64,000 nucleotides of DNA. Origin: Chaunax sp. Z400 (lineage: Eukaryota > Chordata > Actinopteri > Lophiiformes > Chaunacidae). The stretch is taken from positions 5,429,501 through 5,493,500 of the forward strand of contig CM075188.1 of NCBI GenBank assembly GCA_037577475.1, written 5' to 3'. Under the pieces are notes generated by a model that made no database searches, had not been told where the DNA came from, and saw only the letters and a program-made list of their open reading frames with translations. Of this stretch, positions 8,173 to 22,243 are shown in pieces. Numbering within the stretch: the stretch's first letter is position 1; each line of letters starts with the position of its first letter. The translations under genes were made by a program, and so were the position numbers.

Positions 8173-11100
8173 GTTGATCACCTAATCACATCAGCATCTG
8201 AATGTCTATTGATCGCCTGAACAGATCAGCATTTGTTTTTCTATTGATCGTTCACTCACATCAGCATCTGTATTTTTTTTGGATCGCCTGCTAACATCAG
8301 CATTTTTATTTCTATAGATTGTCTGTTTGCATCAGAAAAATCAGGCCTTGATTTCTATTGATCATTCCCTCACATCAACATCTGGATTTCTATGGACCGC
8401 CTGCTCACATCATTATTTGGATTCCTATTGATCACCTGCTCACATCAGCTTTTGTATTTCTATTGATCGTTCGCTCTCATCAGCATTTGTATTTCTATTG
8501 ATCACCTGCTCACATCAGCAATTTTATTTCTATTGATCGTTCACTCACATCAGCATTTGTATTTTTATTGATCACCTGCTCACAACAGCATCTTGTTTTC
8601 TATTGATTGTTCACTCACATCAGCATCTGTATTTTTTATGATCACCTGCTAACATCAGCATTTTTATTTCCATAGATTGACTGTTTGCATCAGAAACATC
8701 AGGCCTTGATTTCTATTGATCGTTCGCTCACCTGAGCATCTGGATTTCTATGGATTGCCTGCTCAGATCAACATTTGTATTTCTATTAATCGCCTGCTCA
8801 GATCAGCATTTGAATTTTTGTTGATCACCTAATCACATCAGCATCTGAATTTCTATTGATCGCCTGCACAGATCAGCATTTGTTTTTCTATTGATCGTTC
8901 ACTCACATCAGCATCTGCATTTTTTTTGGATCGCCTGCTAACATCAGCATTTTTATTTCTATAGATTGTCTGTTTGCATCGGAAACATCAGGCCTTGATT
9001 TCTATTGATCATTCCCTCACATCAACATCTGGATTTCTATGGACCGCCTGCTCACATCACTATTTGGATTCCTATTGATCACCTGCTCACATCAGCATTT
9101 TTATTTCTACAGATTGACTGTTTGCATCAGAAACATCAGGCCAGGATTTCTATTGATCATTCGCCTACATCAGCATCTGGATTTCTATGGACTACCTGAT
9201 CACATCAGCATTCGTATTTCTATTGATCGTTCGCTCGCATCAGCATTTGTATTTCTATTGATCGTTCGCTCGCATCAGCATTTGTATTTCTATTGATCGT
9301 TCGCTCGCATCAGCATTTGTATTTCTACTGATCGTTCGCTCGCTTCAGCATTTGTATTTCTATTGATCGTTCGCTCGCATCAGCATTTGTATTTCTATTG
9401 ATCGTTCGCTCCCATCAGCTTTTTCATTTCTATTGATAGTTCGCTCGCATCAGAATTCGTATTTCTATCGATCGTTCGCTATCATCAGCATTTGTATTTC
9501 CAATGATCGTTCGTTCGCATCATCCTTTGTATTTCTATTGATCGTTCACTCACATCAGCATCTGTATTTTTAATGGATCGCCTGCTAACATCAGCATTTT
9601 TATTTCTATAGATTGACTGTTTGCATCAGAAACATCAGGCCATGATTTCTATTGATCATTCGCCTACATCAGCATCTGGATTTCTATGGACTACCTAATC
9701 ACATCAGCATCTGAATTTCTATTGATCGCCTGCACAGATCAGCATTTGTTTTTCTATTGATCGTTCACTCACATCAGCATCTGCATTTTTTTTGGATCGC
9801 CTGCTAACATCAGCATTTTTATTTCTATAGATTGTCTGTTTGCATCGGAAACATCAGGCCTTGATTTCTATTGATCATTCCCTCACATCAACATCTGGAT
9901 TTCTATGGACCGCCTGCTCACATCACTATTTGGATTCCTATTGATCACCTGCTCACATCAGCATTTTTATTCCTATAGATTGACTGTTTGCATCAGAAAC
10001 ATCAGGCCAGGATTTCTATTGATCATTTGCCTACATCAGCATCTGGATTTCTATGGACTACCTGCTCACATCTGTATTTAGATTCATATTGATCACCTTC
10101 TCACAACAGCATCTTGTTTTCTATTGATTGTTCACTCACATCAGCATCTGTATTTTTTATGATCACCTGCTAACATCAGCATTTTTATTTCCATAGATTG
10201 ACTGTTTGCATCAGAAACATCAGGCCTTGATTTCTATTGATCGTTCGCTCACCTGAGCATCTGGATTTCTATGGATTGCCTGCTCAGATCAACATTTGTA
10301 TTTCTATTAATCGCCTGCTCAGATCAGCATTTGAATTTTTGTTGATCACCTAATCACATCAGCATCTGAATTTCTATTGATCGCCTGCACAGATCAGCAT
10401 TTGTTTTTCTATTGATCGTTCACTCACATCAGCATCTGCATTTTTTTTGGATCGCCTGCTAACATCAGCATTTTTATTTCTATAGATTGTCTGTTTGCAT
10501 CGGAAACATCAGGCCTTGATTTCTATTGATCATTCCCTCACATCAACATCTGGATTTCTATGGACCGCCTGCTCACATCACTATTTGGATTCCTATTGAT
10601 CACCTGCTCACATCAGCATTTTTATTTCTATAGATTGACTGTTTGCATCAGAAACATCAGGCCAGGATTTCTATTGATCATTCGTCTACATCAGCATCTG
10701 GATTTCTATGGACTACCTGATCACATCAGCATTCGTATTTCTATTGATCGTTCGCTCGCATCAGCATTTGTATTTCTATCGATCGTTCGCTCGCATCAGC
10801 ATTTGTATTTCTATTGATCGTTCGCTCGCATCAGCATTTGTATTTCTACTGATCGTTCGCTCGCTTCAGCATTTGTATTTCTATTGATCGTTCGCTCCCA
10901 TCAGCTTTTTCATTCCTATTGATAGTTCGCTCGCATCAGAATTCGTATTTCTATCGATCGTTCGCTATCATAAGCATTTGTATTTCCAATGATCGTTCGT
11001 TCGCATCATCCTTTGTATTTCTATTGATCGTTCACTCACATCAGCATCTGTATTTTTAATGGATCGCCTGCTAACATCAGCATTTTTATTTCTATAGATT

Positions 11101-14100
11101 GACTGTTTGCATCAGAAACATCAGGCATTGATTTCTATTGATCATTCGCCCACATCAGCATCTGGATTTCTATGGACACCTGCTCACATCTGTATTTGTA
11201 TTTCTATTAATCGCCTGCTCAGATCAGCATTTGAATTTTTGTTGATCACCTAATCACATCAGCATCTGAATTTCTATTGATCGCCTGCACAGATCAGCAT
11301 TTGTTTTTCTATTGATCGTTCACTCACATCAGCATCTGCATTTTTTATGATCACCTGCTAACATCAGCATTTTTATTTCCATAGATTGACTGTTTGCATC
11401 AGAAACATCAGGCCTTGATTTCTATTGATCGTTCGCTCACCTGAGCATCTGGATTTCTATGGATTGCCTGCTCAGATCAACATTTGTATTTCTATTAATC
11501 GCCTGCTCAGATCAGCATTTGAATTTTTGTTGATCACCTAATCACATCAGCATCTGAATTTCTATTGATCGCCTGCACAGATCAGCATTTGTTTTTCTAT
11601 TGATCGTTCACTCACATCAGCATCTGCATTTTTTTTGGATCGCCTGCTAACATCAGCATTTTTATTTCTATAGATTGTCTGTTTGCATCGGAAACATCAG
11701 GCCTTGATTTCTATTGATCATTCCCTCACATCAACATCTGGATTTCTATGGACCGCCTGCTCACATCACTATTTGGATTCCTATTGATCACCTGCTCACA
11801 TCAGCATTTTTATTTCTATAGATTGTCTGTTTGCATCGGAAACATCAGGCCTTGATTTCTATTGATCATTCCCTCACATCAACATCTGGATTTCTATGGA
11901 CCGCCCGCTCACATCACTATTTGGATTCCTATTGATCACCTGCTCACATCAGCATTTTTATTTCTATAGATTGACTGTTTGCATCAGAAACATCAGGCCA
12001 GGATTTCTATTGATCATTTGCCTACATCAGCATCTGGATTTCTATGGACTACCTGCTCACATCTGTATTTAGATTCATATTGATCACCTTCTCACAACAG
12101 CATCTTGTTTTCTATTGATTGTTCACTCACATCAGCATCTGTATTTTTTATGATCACCTGCTAACATCAGCATTTTTATTTCCATAGATTGACTGTTTGC
12201 ATCAGAAACATCAGGCCTTGATTTCTATTGATCGTTCGCTCACCTGAGCATCTGGATTTCTATGGATTGCCTGCTCAGATCAACATTTGTATTTCTATTA
12301 ATCGCCTGCTCAGATCAGCATTTGAATTTTTGTTGATCACCTAATCACATCAGCATCTGAATTTCTATTGATCGCCTGCACAGATCAGCATTTGTTTTTC
12401 TATTGATCGTTCACTCACATCAGCATCTGCATTTTTTTTGGATCGCCTGCTAACATCAGCATTTTTATTTCTATAGATTGTCTGTTTGCATCGGAAACAT
12501 CAGGCCTTGATTTCTATTGATCATTCCCTCACATCAACATCTGGATTTCTATGGACCGCCTGCTCACATCACTATTTGGATTCCTATTGATCACCTGCTC
12601 ACATCAGCATTTTTATTTCTATAGATTGACTGTTTGCATCAGAAACATCAGGCCAGGATTTCTATTGATCATTCGTCTACATCAGCATCTGGATTTCTAT
12701 GGACTACCTGATCACATCAGCATTCGTATTTCTATTGATCGTTCGCTCGCATCAGCATTTGTATTTCTATCGATCGTTCGCTCGCATCAGCATTTGTATT
12801 TCTATTGATCGTTCGCTCGCATCAGCATTTGTATTTCTACTGATCGTTCGCTCGCTTCAGCATTTGTATTTCTATTGATCGTTCGCTCGCATCAGCATTT
12901 GTATTTCTATTGATCGTTCGCTCCCATCAGCTTTTTCATTCCTATTGATAGTTCGCTCGCATCAGAATTCGTATTTCTATCGATCGTTCGCTATCATAAG
13001 CATTTGTATTTCCAATGATCGTTCGTTCGCATCATCCTTTGTATTTCTATTGATCGTTCACTCACATCAGCATCTGTATTTTTAATGGATCGCCTGCTAA
13101 CATCAGCATTTTTATTTCTATAGATTGACTGTTTGCATCAGAAACATCAGGCATTGATTTCTATTGATCATTCGCCCACATCAGCATCTGGATTTCTATG
13201 GACACCTGCTCACATCTGTATTTGTATTTCTATTAATCGCCTGCTCAGATCAGCATTTGAATTTTTGTTGATCACCTAATCACATCAGCATCTGAATTTC
13301 TATTGATCGCCTGCACAGATCAGCATTTGTTTTTCTATTGATCGTTCACTCACATCAGCATCTGCATTTTTTATGATCACCTGCTAACATCAGCATTTTT
13401 ATTTCCATAGATTGACTGTTTGCATCAGAAACATCAGGCCTTGATTTCTATTGATCGTTCGCTCACCTGAGCATCTGGATTTCTATGGATTGCCTGCTCA
13501 GATCAACATTTGTATTTCTATTAATCGCCTGCTCAGATCAGCATTTGAATTTTTGTTGATCACCTAATCACATCAGCATCTGAATTTCTATTGATCGCCT
13601 GCACAGATCAGCATTTGTTTTTCTATTGATCGTTCACTCACATCAGCATCTGCATTTTTTTTGGATCGCCTGCTAACATCAGCATTTTTATTTCTATAGA
13701 TTGTCTGTTTGCATCGGAAACATCAGGCCTTGATTTCTATTGATCATTCCCTCACATCAACATCTGGATTTCTATGGACCGCCTGCTCACATCACTATTT
13801 GGATTCCTATTGATCACCTGCTCACATCAGCATTTTTATTTCTATAGATTGACTGTTTGCATCAGAAACATCAGGCCAGGATTTCTATTGATCATTCGCC
13901 TACATCAGCATCTGGATTTCTATGGACTACCTGCTCACATCAGCATTCGTATTTCTATTGATCGTTCGCTCGCATCAGCATTTGTATTTCTATTGATCGT
14001 TCGCTCGCATCAGCATTTGTATTTCTACTGATCGTTCGCTCGCTTCAGCATTTGTATTTCTATTGATCGTTCGCTCGCATCAGCATTTGTATTTCTATTG

Positions 14101-17100
14101 ATCGTTCGCTCCCATCAGCTTTTTCATTTCTATTGATAGTTCGCTCGCATCAGAATTCGTATTTCTATCGATCGTTCGCTATCATCAGCATTTGTATTTC
14201 CAATGATCGTTCGTTCGTTCGCATCCTTTGTATTTCTATTGATCGTTCACTCACATCAGCATCTGTATTTTTAATGGATCGCCTGCTAACATCAGCATTT
14301 TTATTTCTATAGATTGACTGTTTGCATCAGAAACATCAGGCCATGATTTCTATTGATCATTCGCCTACATCAGCATCTGGATTTCTATGGACTACCTAAT
14401 CACATCAGCATCTGAATTTCTATTGATCGCCTGCACAGATCAGCATTTGTTTTTCTATTGATCGTTCACTCACATCAGCATTTTTTTGGATCGCCTGCTA
14501 ACATCAGCATTTTTATTTCCATAGATTGACTGTTTGCATCAGAAACATCAGGCCTTGATTTCTATTGATCGTTCGCTCACCTGAGCATCTGGATTTCTAT
14601 GGATTGCCTGCTCAGATCAACATTTGTATTTCTATTAATCGCCTGCTCAGATCAGCATTTGAATTTTTGTTGATCACCTAATCACATCAGCATCTGAATT
14701 TCTATTGATCGCCTGCACAGATCAGCATTTGTTTTTCTATTGATCGTTCACTCACATCAGCATCTGCATTTTTTTTGGATCGCCTGCTAACATCAGCATT
14801 TTTATTTCTATAGATTGTCTGTTTGCATCGGAAACATCAGGCCTTGATTTCTATTGATCATTCCCTCACATCAACATCTGGATTTCTATGGACCGCCTGC
14901 TCACATCACTATTTGGATTCCTATTGATCACCTGCTCACATCAGCATTTTTATTTCTATAGATTGTCTGTTTGCATCGGAAACATCAGGCCTTGATTTCT
15001 ATTGATCATTCCCTCACATCAACATCTGGATTTCTATGGACCGCCCGCTCACATCACTATTTGGATTCCTATTGATCACCTGCTCACATCAGCATTTTTA
15101 TTTCTATAGATTGACTGTTTGCATCAGAAACATCAGGCCAGGATTTCTATTGATCATTTGCCTACATCAGCATCTGGATTTCTATGGACTACCTGCTCAC
15201 ATCTGTATTTAGATTCATATTGATCACCTTCTCACAACAGCATCTTGTTTTCTATTGATTGTTCACTCACATCAGCATCTGTATTTTTTATGATCACCTG
15301 CTAACATCAGCATTTTTATTTCCATAGATTGACTGTTTGCATCAGAAACATCAGGCCTTGATTTCTATTGATCGTTCGCTCACCTGAGCATCTGGATTTC
15401 TATGGATTGCCTGCTCAGATCAACATTTGTATTTCTATTAATCGCCTGCTCAGATCAGCATTTGAATTTTTGTTGATCACCTAATCACATCAGCATCTGA
15501 ATTTCTATTGATCGCCTGCACAGATCAGCATTTGTTTTTCTATTGATCGTTCACTCACATCAGCATCTGCATTTTTTTTGGATCGCCTGCTAACATCAGC
15601 ATTTTTATTTCTATAGATTGTCTGTTTGCATCGGAAACATCAGGCCTTGATTTCTATTGATCATTCCCTCACATCAACATCTGGATTTCTATGGACCGCC
15701 TGCTCACATCACTATTTGGATTCCTATTGATCACCTGCTCACATCAGCATTTTTATTTCTATAGATTGACTGTTTGCATCAGAAACATCAGGCCAGGATT
15801 TCTATTGATCATTCGTCTACATCAGCATCTGGATTTCTATGGACTACCTGATCACATCAGCATTCGTATTTCTATTGATCGTTCGCTCGCATCAGCATTT
15901 GTATTTCTATCGATCGTTCGCTCGCATCAGCATTTGTATTTCTATTGATCGTTCGCTCGCATCAGCATTTGTATTTCTACTGATCGTTCGCTCGCTTCAG
16001 CATTTGTATTTCTATTGATCGTTCGCTCGCATCAGCATTTGTATTTCTATTGATCGTTCGCTCCCATCAGCTTTTTCATTCCTATTGATAGTTCGCTCGC
16101 ATCAGAATTCGTATTTCTATCGATCGTTCGCTATCATAAGCATTTGTATTTCCAATGATCGTTCGTTCGCATCATCCTTTGTATTTCTATTGATCGTTCA
16201 CTCACATCAGCATCTGTATTTTTAATGGATCGCCTGCTAACATCAGCATTTTTATTTCTATAGATTGACTGTTTGCATCAGAAACATCAGGCATTGATTT
16301 CTATTGATCATTCGCCCACATCAGCATCTGGATTTCTATGGACACCTGCTCACATCTGTATTTGTATTTCTATTAATCGCCTGCTCAGATCAGCATTTGA
16401 ATTTTTGTTGATCACCTAATCACATCAGCATCTGAATTTCTATTGATCGCCTGCACAGATCAGCATTTGTTTTTCTATTGATCGTTCACTCACATCAGCA
16501 TCTGCATTTTTTATGATCACCTGCTAACATCAGCATTTTTATTTCCATAGATTGACTGTTTGCATCAGAAACATCAGGCCTTGATTTCTATTGATCGTTC
16601 GCTCACCTGAGCATCTGGATTTCTATGGATTGCCTGCTCAGATCAACATTTGTATTTCTATTAATCGCCTGCTCAGATCAGCATTTGAATTTTTGTTGAT
16701 CACCTAATCACATCAGCATCTGAATTTCTATTGATCGCCTGCACAGATCAGCATTTGTTTTTCTATTGATCGTTCACTCACATCAGCATCTGCATTTTTT
16801 TTGGATCGCCTGCTAACATCAGCATTTTTATTTCTATAGATTGTCTGTTTGCATCGGAAACATCAGGCCTTGATTTCTATTGATCATTCCCTCACATCAA
16901 CATCTGGATTTCTATGGACCGCCTGCTCACATCACTATTTGGATTCCTATTGATCACCTGCTCACATCAGCATTTTTATTTCTATAGATTGACTGTTTGC
17001 ATCAGAAACATCAGGCCAGGATTTCTATTGATCATTCGCCTACATCAGCATCTGGATTTCTATGGACTACCTGCTCACATCAGCATTCGTATTTCTATTG

Positions 17101-19806
17101 ATCGTTCGCTCGCATCAGCATTTGTATTTCTATTGATCGTTCGCTCGCATCAGCATTTGTATTTCTACTGATCGTTCGCTCGCTTCAGCATTTGTATTTC
17201 TATTGATCGTTCGCTCGCATCAGCATTTGTATTTCTATTGATCGTTCGCTCCCATCAGCTTTTTCATTTCTATTGATAGTTCGCTCGCATCAGAATTCGT
17301 ATTTCTATCGATCGTTCGTTATCATCAATATTTGTATTTCCAATGATCGTTCGTTCGCATCATCCTTTGTATTTCTATTGATCGTTCACTCACATCAGCA
17401 TCTATATTTTTAATGGATCGCCTGCTAACATCAGCATTTTTATTTCTATAGATTGACTGTTTGCATCAGAAACATCAGGCCTTGATTTCTATTGATCGTT
17501 CGCTCACCTGAGCATCTGGATTTCTATGGATTGCCTGCTCAGATCAACATTTGTATTTCTATTAATCGCCTGCTCAGATCAGCATTTGAATTTTTGTTGA
17601 TCACCTAATCACATCAGCATCTGAATTTCTATTGATCGCCTGCACAGATCAGCATTTTTTTTTCTATTGATCGTTCACTCACATCAGCATCTGCATTTTT
17701 TTTGGATCGCCTGCTAACATCAGCATTTTTATTTCTATAGATTGTCTGTTTGCATCGGAAACATCAGGCCTTGATTTCTATTGATCATTCCCTCACATCA
17801 ACATCTGGATTTCTATGGACCGCCTGCTCACATCACTATTTGGATTCCTATTGATCACCTGCTCACATCAGCATTTTTATTTCTATAGATTGACTGTTTG
17901 CATCAGAAACATCAGGCCAGGATTTCTATTGATCATTCGCCTACATCAGCATCTGGATTTCTATGGACTACCTGCTCACATCAGCATTCGTATTTCTATT
18001 GATCGTTCGCTCGCATCAGCATTTGTATTTCTACTGATCGTTCGCTAGCTTCAGCATTTGTATTTCTATTGATCGTTCGCTCGCATCAGCATTTGTATTT
18101 CTATTGATCGTTCGCTCCCATCAGCTTTTTCATTTCTATTGATAGTTCGCTCGCATCAGAATTCGTATTTCTATCGATCGTTCGCTATCATCAGCATTTG
18201 TATTTCCAATGATCGTTCGTTCGCATCATCCTTTGTATTTCTATTGATCGTTCACTCACATCAGCATCTGTATTTTTAATGGATCGCCTGCTAACATCAG
18301 CATTTTTATTTCTATAGATTGACTGTTTGCATCAGAAACATCAGGCCATGATTTCTATTGATCATTCGCCTACATCAGCATCTGGATTTCTATGGACTAC
18401 CTAATCACATCAGCATCTGAATTTCTATTGATCGCCTGCACAGATCAGCATTTGTTTTTCTATTGATCGTTCACTCACATCAGCATCTGCATTTTTTTTG
18501 GATCGCCTGCTAACATCAGCATTTTTATTTCTATAGATTGTCTGTTTGCATCGGAAACATCAGGCCTTGATTTCTATTGATCATTCCCTCACATCAACAT
18601 CTGGATTTCTATGGACCGCCTGCTCACATCACTATTTGGATTCCTATTGATCACCTGCTCACATCAGCATTTTTATTTCTATAGATTGACTGTTTGCATC
18701 AGAAACATCAGGCCAGGATTTCTATTGATCATTAGCCTACATCAGCATCTGGATTTCTATGGACTACCTGCTCACATCTGTATTTAGATTCATATTGATC
18801 GCCTGCACAGATCAGCATTTGTTTTTCTATTGATCGTTCACTCACATCAGCATCTGCATTTTTTATGATCACCTGCTAACATCAGCATTTTTATTTCCAT
18901 AGATTGACTGTTTGCATCAGAAACATCAGGCCTTGATTTCTATTGATCGTTCGCTCACCTGAGCATCTGGATTTCTATGGATTGCCTGCTCAGATCAACA
19001 TTTGTATTTCTATTAATCGCCTGCTCAGATCAGCATTTGAATTTTTGTTGATCACCTAATCACATCAGCATCTGAATTTCTATTGATCGCCTGCACAGAT
19101 CAGCATTTGTTTTTCTATTGATCGTTCACTCACATCAGCATCTGCATTTTTTTTGGATCGCCTGCTAACATCAGCATTTTTATTTCTATAGATTGTCTGT
19201 TTGTATCGGAAACATCAGGCCTTGATTTCTATTGATCATTCCCTCACATCAACATCTGGATTTCTATGGACCGCCTGCTCACATCACTATTTGGATTCCT
19301 ATTGATCACCTGCTCACATCAGCATTTTTATTTCTATAGATTGACTGTTTGCATCAGAAACATCAGGCCAGGATTTCTATTGATCATTCGCCTACATCAG
19401 CATCTGGATTTCTATGGACTACCTGCTCACATCAGCATTTGTATTTCTATTGATCGTTCGCTCGCATCAGCATTTGTATTTCTATTGATCGTTCGCTCGC
19501 ATCAGCATTTGTATTTCTATTGATCGTTCACTCACATCAGCATTTGTATTTTTTATGGATCACCTACTAACATCAGCATTTTTATTTCTATAGATTCACT
19601 GTTTGCATCTGAAACATCAGGCCTTGATTTCTATTGATCGTTCGCTCACATCAGCATTTGTATTTCTATTGATCACCTCCTCAGATCAGCATTTGTATTT
19701 CTATGGATGACCTGCTCACATTAGCATCTGGATTTCTGTGGATTGCATCCTCCGATCAGCATTTGGATTTCTGTGGATTGCCTTTTCTCATCAGCATTTG
19801 TATTTC
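8173..19806 (+). repeat. 35-bp satellite, segment 1 (11.6 kb)
   Basis: Head-to-tail monomers of about 35 bp containing TATTGATC, a variable GTTCGCTCG / GCCTGCTCAC-like middle, CATCAGCATTTG and TATTTC. A longer phase-marker monomer reads TATAGATTG then GTTTGCATCAGAAACATCAGG. Distinct monomers recur in fixed order, forming higher-order repeats; the anchor GGACCGCCTGCTCACATC occurs near 9040, 10561, 12552, 13775, 15692, 16915, 17816 and 19267. About 11350-14340 is repeated at about 14490-17480 with a constant 3140-bp offset and a shared private variant (CCGCCCGCTC at 11901 and 15041). About 10000-11500 also repeats about 1991 bp later. No coding capacity: 35 is not divisible by 3, and each frame meets a TGA within about three monomers. 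Confidence 0.95.
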
Positions 19807-20677
19807 AAAAAAATTAAACTCAGGCACTGTGTGAATAGTCAAAATTTCTCCTCAGATTGCTGAAAATAATTTAACTTCAGCCACAGTTATAGTGTAGAAA
19901 AGGCCTCAAAGATAGTCTTGTTGTTAAATAGCGCTTTTCTATTTTATTAGCTGTTTAATGACCCATTCAGTGCTGTATTCCTATTGGTTGCGCCGTCCCA
20001 TCTGTGCACTGAGTCCGTTAACATACAGTGCAGTGTTGAACTCTTTCAGATGTGTTCAGCAGCTCGTCATGTATTTGAGTTTATTTAAACACGGTTGTCG
20101 CAAGTGGACTGAGCGTGAATGCCAATATAAGTATCTCATTTACTGTTGTGTTTGCTATTTGTTATGTATTTTAATAGTTTCGGTTGTTTAAAGGTAAAGG
20201 ATAATTGTTGCTGTCGCTGTTATTTGAGCTTCGAAACTCCGTGAACGAACATACCGGAAGTGTGTTTTCACGATAAAAGCACTGTGAATGGATAACCGGA
20301 AGTTATGTGATGTTAGCGTTAGCCTAGCTTAACAGCGATAAATGAACTATCGGGGCTGCCGATTGACTCAGGGTGAGGGAGATTGAAGTCTCAGCGGCAC
20401 AAAAACACAAGGGATGGAAACTAAGGAAGCATTCTGTACCTAGCAACGGTTGCTATGCTGCAGTTGCTGCTTGGCGTGTTCATGACGTGGCGTGACGTCA
20501 TACGCACCCTTTCACACATTGTACTTTGATTTAGAAGGCATATAAAACTCAACTATCAGTACGTATATGAACAAATCAGCAGATTCGTTCCCAAAGCAGA
20601 AGTTTTTTTTCTGTCCCAGTCAAAGAGACACATCACAACAGACTTAAACTATGGAGTGATGGCTCGCTACATTTTTT
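19807..20677 (+). repeat. promoter-like module copy 2 (subtype A)
   Basis: 871 bp. Starts with the variant AATTAAACTCAGGC instead of AATTAAGCTAAGGC. Carries the subtype A marks: TTGTTAAATAGCG retained, ATTGG CCAAT, and GAGTTTATTTAAAC. First of the A-B-B cluster. Confidence 0.92.
20493..20547 (+). promoter_or_regulatory. CRE and TATA core, module 2
   Basis: TGACGTCA at 20493-20500 and TATAAAA at 20541-20547. Both ETS sites and the MYB/RFX-like palindrome are intact. Confidence 0.55.
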
Positions 20678-21025
20678 GTTGATCACCTAATCACATCAGC
20701 ATCTGAATGTCTATTGATCGCCTGCACAGATCAGCATTTGTTTTTCTATTGATCGTTCACTCACATCAGCATTTGTATTTTTTTGGATCACCTGCTCCCA
20801 TCAGCATTTGGATTTCTATTGATCGTTGGCTCATATCAGGCCTCGATTTATATTGATCGCCTTCTCAGATCAGCATCTGGATTTCTATGGATCGCCTGCT
20901 CACATCAGCATTTGTATTTCTATGGATCACCTGCTCACATTAGCATCTGGATTTCTGTGGATTGCATCCTCCGATCAGCATTTGGATTTGTGTGGATTGC
21001 CTTTTCTCATCAGCATTTGTATTTC
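20678..21025 (+). repeat. satellite spacer between modules 2 and 3 (348 bp)
   Basis: About ten monomers in an order specific to intra-cluster spacers. It starts GTTGATCACCTAATCAC with the post-module variant GAATGTC and ends with the TGTGGATTGCC...TCATCAGC monomers that precede every module except copy 1. Confidence 0.9.
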
Positions 21026-21895
21026 AAAAAAATTAAGCTAAGGCACTGTGTGAATAGTCAAAATTTCTCTTCAGATTGCTGAAAACAATTTAACTTCAGC
21101 CACAGTTATAGTGTAGAAAAGGCCTCAAAGATAATCTTGTTGCGCTTTTCTATTTTATTAGCTGTTTAGTGACCCATTCAGTGCTGTATTCCTATTCGTT
21201 GCGCCGTCCCATCTGTGCACTGAGTCTGTTAACATACAGTGCAGTGTTGAACTCTTTCAGAGGTGTTCCGCAGCTCGTCACGTATTTGAGTTAAAGTATT
21301 AGTTAAACACGGTTGTCGCAAGTGGACTGAGCGTGAATGCCAATATAAGTATCTCATTTACTGTTGTGTTTGCTATTTGTTATGTATTTTAATAATTTCG
21401 GTTGTTTAAAGGTAAAGGATAATTGTTGCTGTCGCTGTTAATTGAGCTTCGGAACTCCGTGAACGAACATACCGGAAGTGTGTTTTCACGATAAAAGCAC
21501 TGTGAATGGATAACAGGAAGTTATGTGATGTTAGCGTTAGCCTAGCTTAACAGCGATAAATGAACTATCGGGGCTGCCGATTGACTCAGGGTGAGGGAGA
21601 TTGAAGTCTCAGCGGCACAAAAACACAAGGGATGGAAACTAAGGAAGCATTCTGTACCTAGCAACGGTTGCTATGCTGCAGTTGCTGCTTGGCGTGTTCA
21701 TGACGTGGCGTGACGTCATACGCACCCTTTCACACATTGTACTTTGATTTAGAAGGCATATAAAACTCAACTATCAGTACGTATATGAACAAATCAGCAG
21801 ATTCGTTCCCAAAGCAGAAGTTTTTTTTCTGTCCCAGGCAAAGAGACACATCACAACAGACTTAAACTATGGAGTGATGGCTCGCTACATTTTTT
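21026..21895 (+). repeat. promoter-like module copy 3 (subtype B)
   Basis: 870 bp. Subtype B marks: the 8-bp deletion giving TTGTTGCGC, ATTCG instead of CCAAT, AGAGGTGTTCCGC, and retained AAAGTATTAG. The second ETS site is changed to AACAGGAAG. Confidence 0.92.
21711..21765 (+). promoter_or_regulatory. CRE and TATA core, module 3
   Basis: TGACGTCA at 21711-21718 and TATAAAA at 21759-21765. Only one intact ETS consensus remains. Confidence 0.55.
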
Positions 21896-22243
21896 GTTGA
21901 TCACCTAATCACATCAGCATCTGAATGTCTATTGATCGCCTGCACAGATCAGCATTTGTTTTTCTATTGATCGTTCACTCACATCAGCATTTGTATTTTT
22001 TTGGATCACCTGCTCCCATCAACATTTGGATTTCTATTGATCGTTGGCTCACATCAGGCCTCGATTTATATTGATCGCCTTCTCAGATCAGCATCTGGAT
22101 TTCTATGGATCGCCTGCTCACATCAGCATTTGTATTTCTATGGATCACCTGCTCACATTAGCATCTGGATTTCTGTGGATTGCATCCTCCGATCAGCATT
22201 TGGATTTGTGTGGATTGCCTTTTCTCATCAGCATTTGTATTTC
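21896..22243 (+). repeat. satellite spacer between modules 3 and 4 (348 bp)
   Basis: Same length and monomer order as the preceding spacer, making a 1218-bp module-plus-spacer tandem unit. Confidence 0.9.

Noticed and set aside
9440..9510. Hammerhead-ribozyme-like words on the minus strand (CTGATGA then GAAA)
   Set aside because: The 16 bases between them cannot form stem II beyond about 2 bp, and no matching stems I and III are present.
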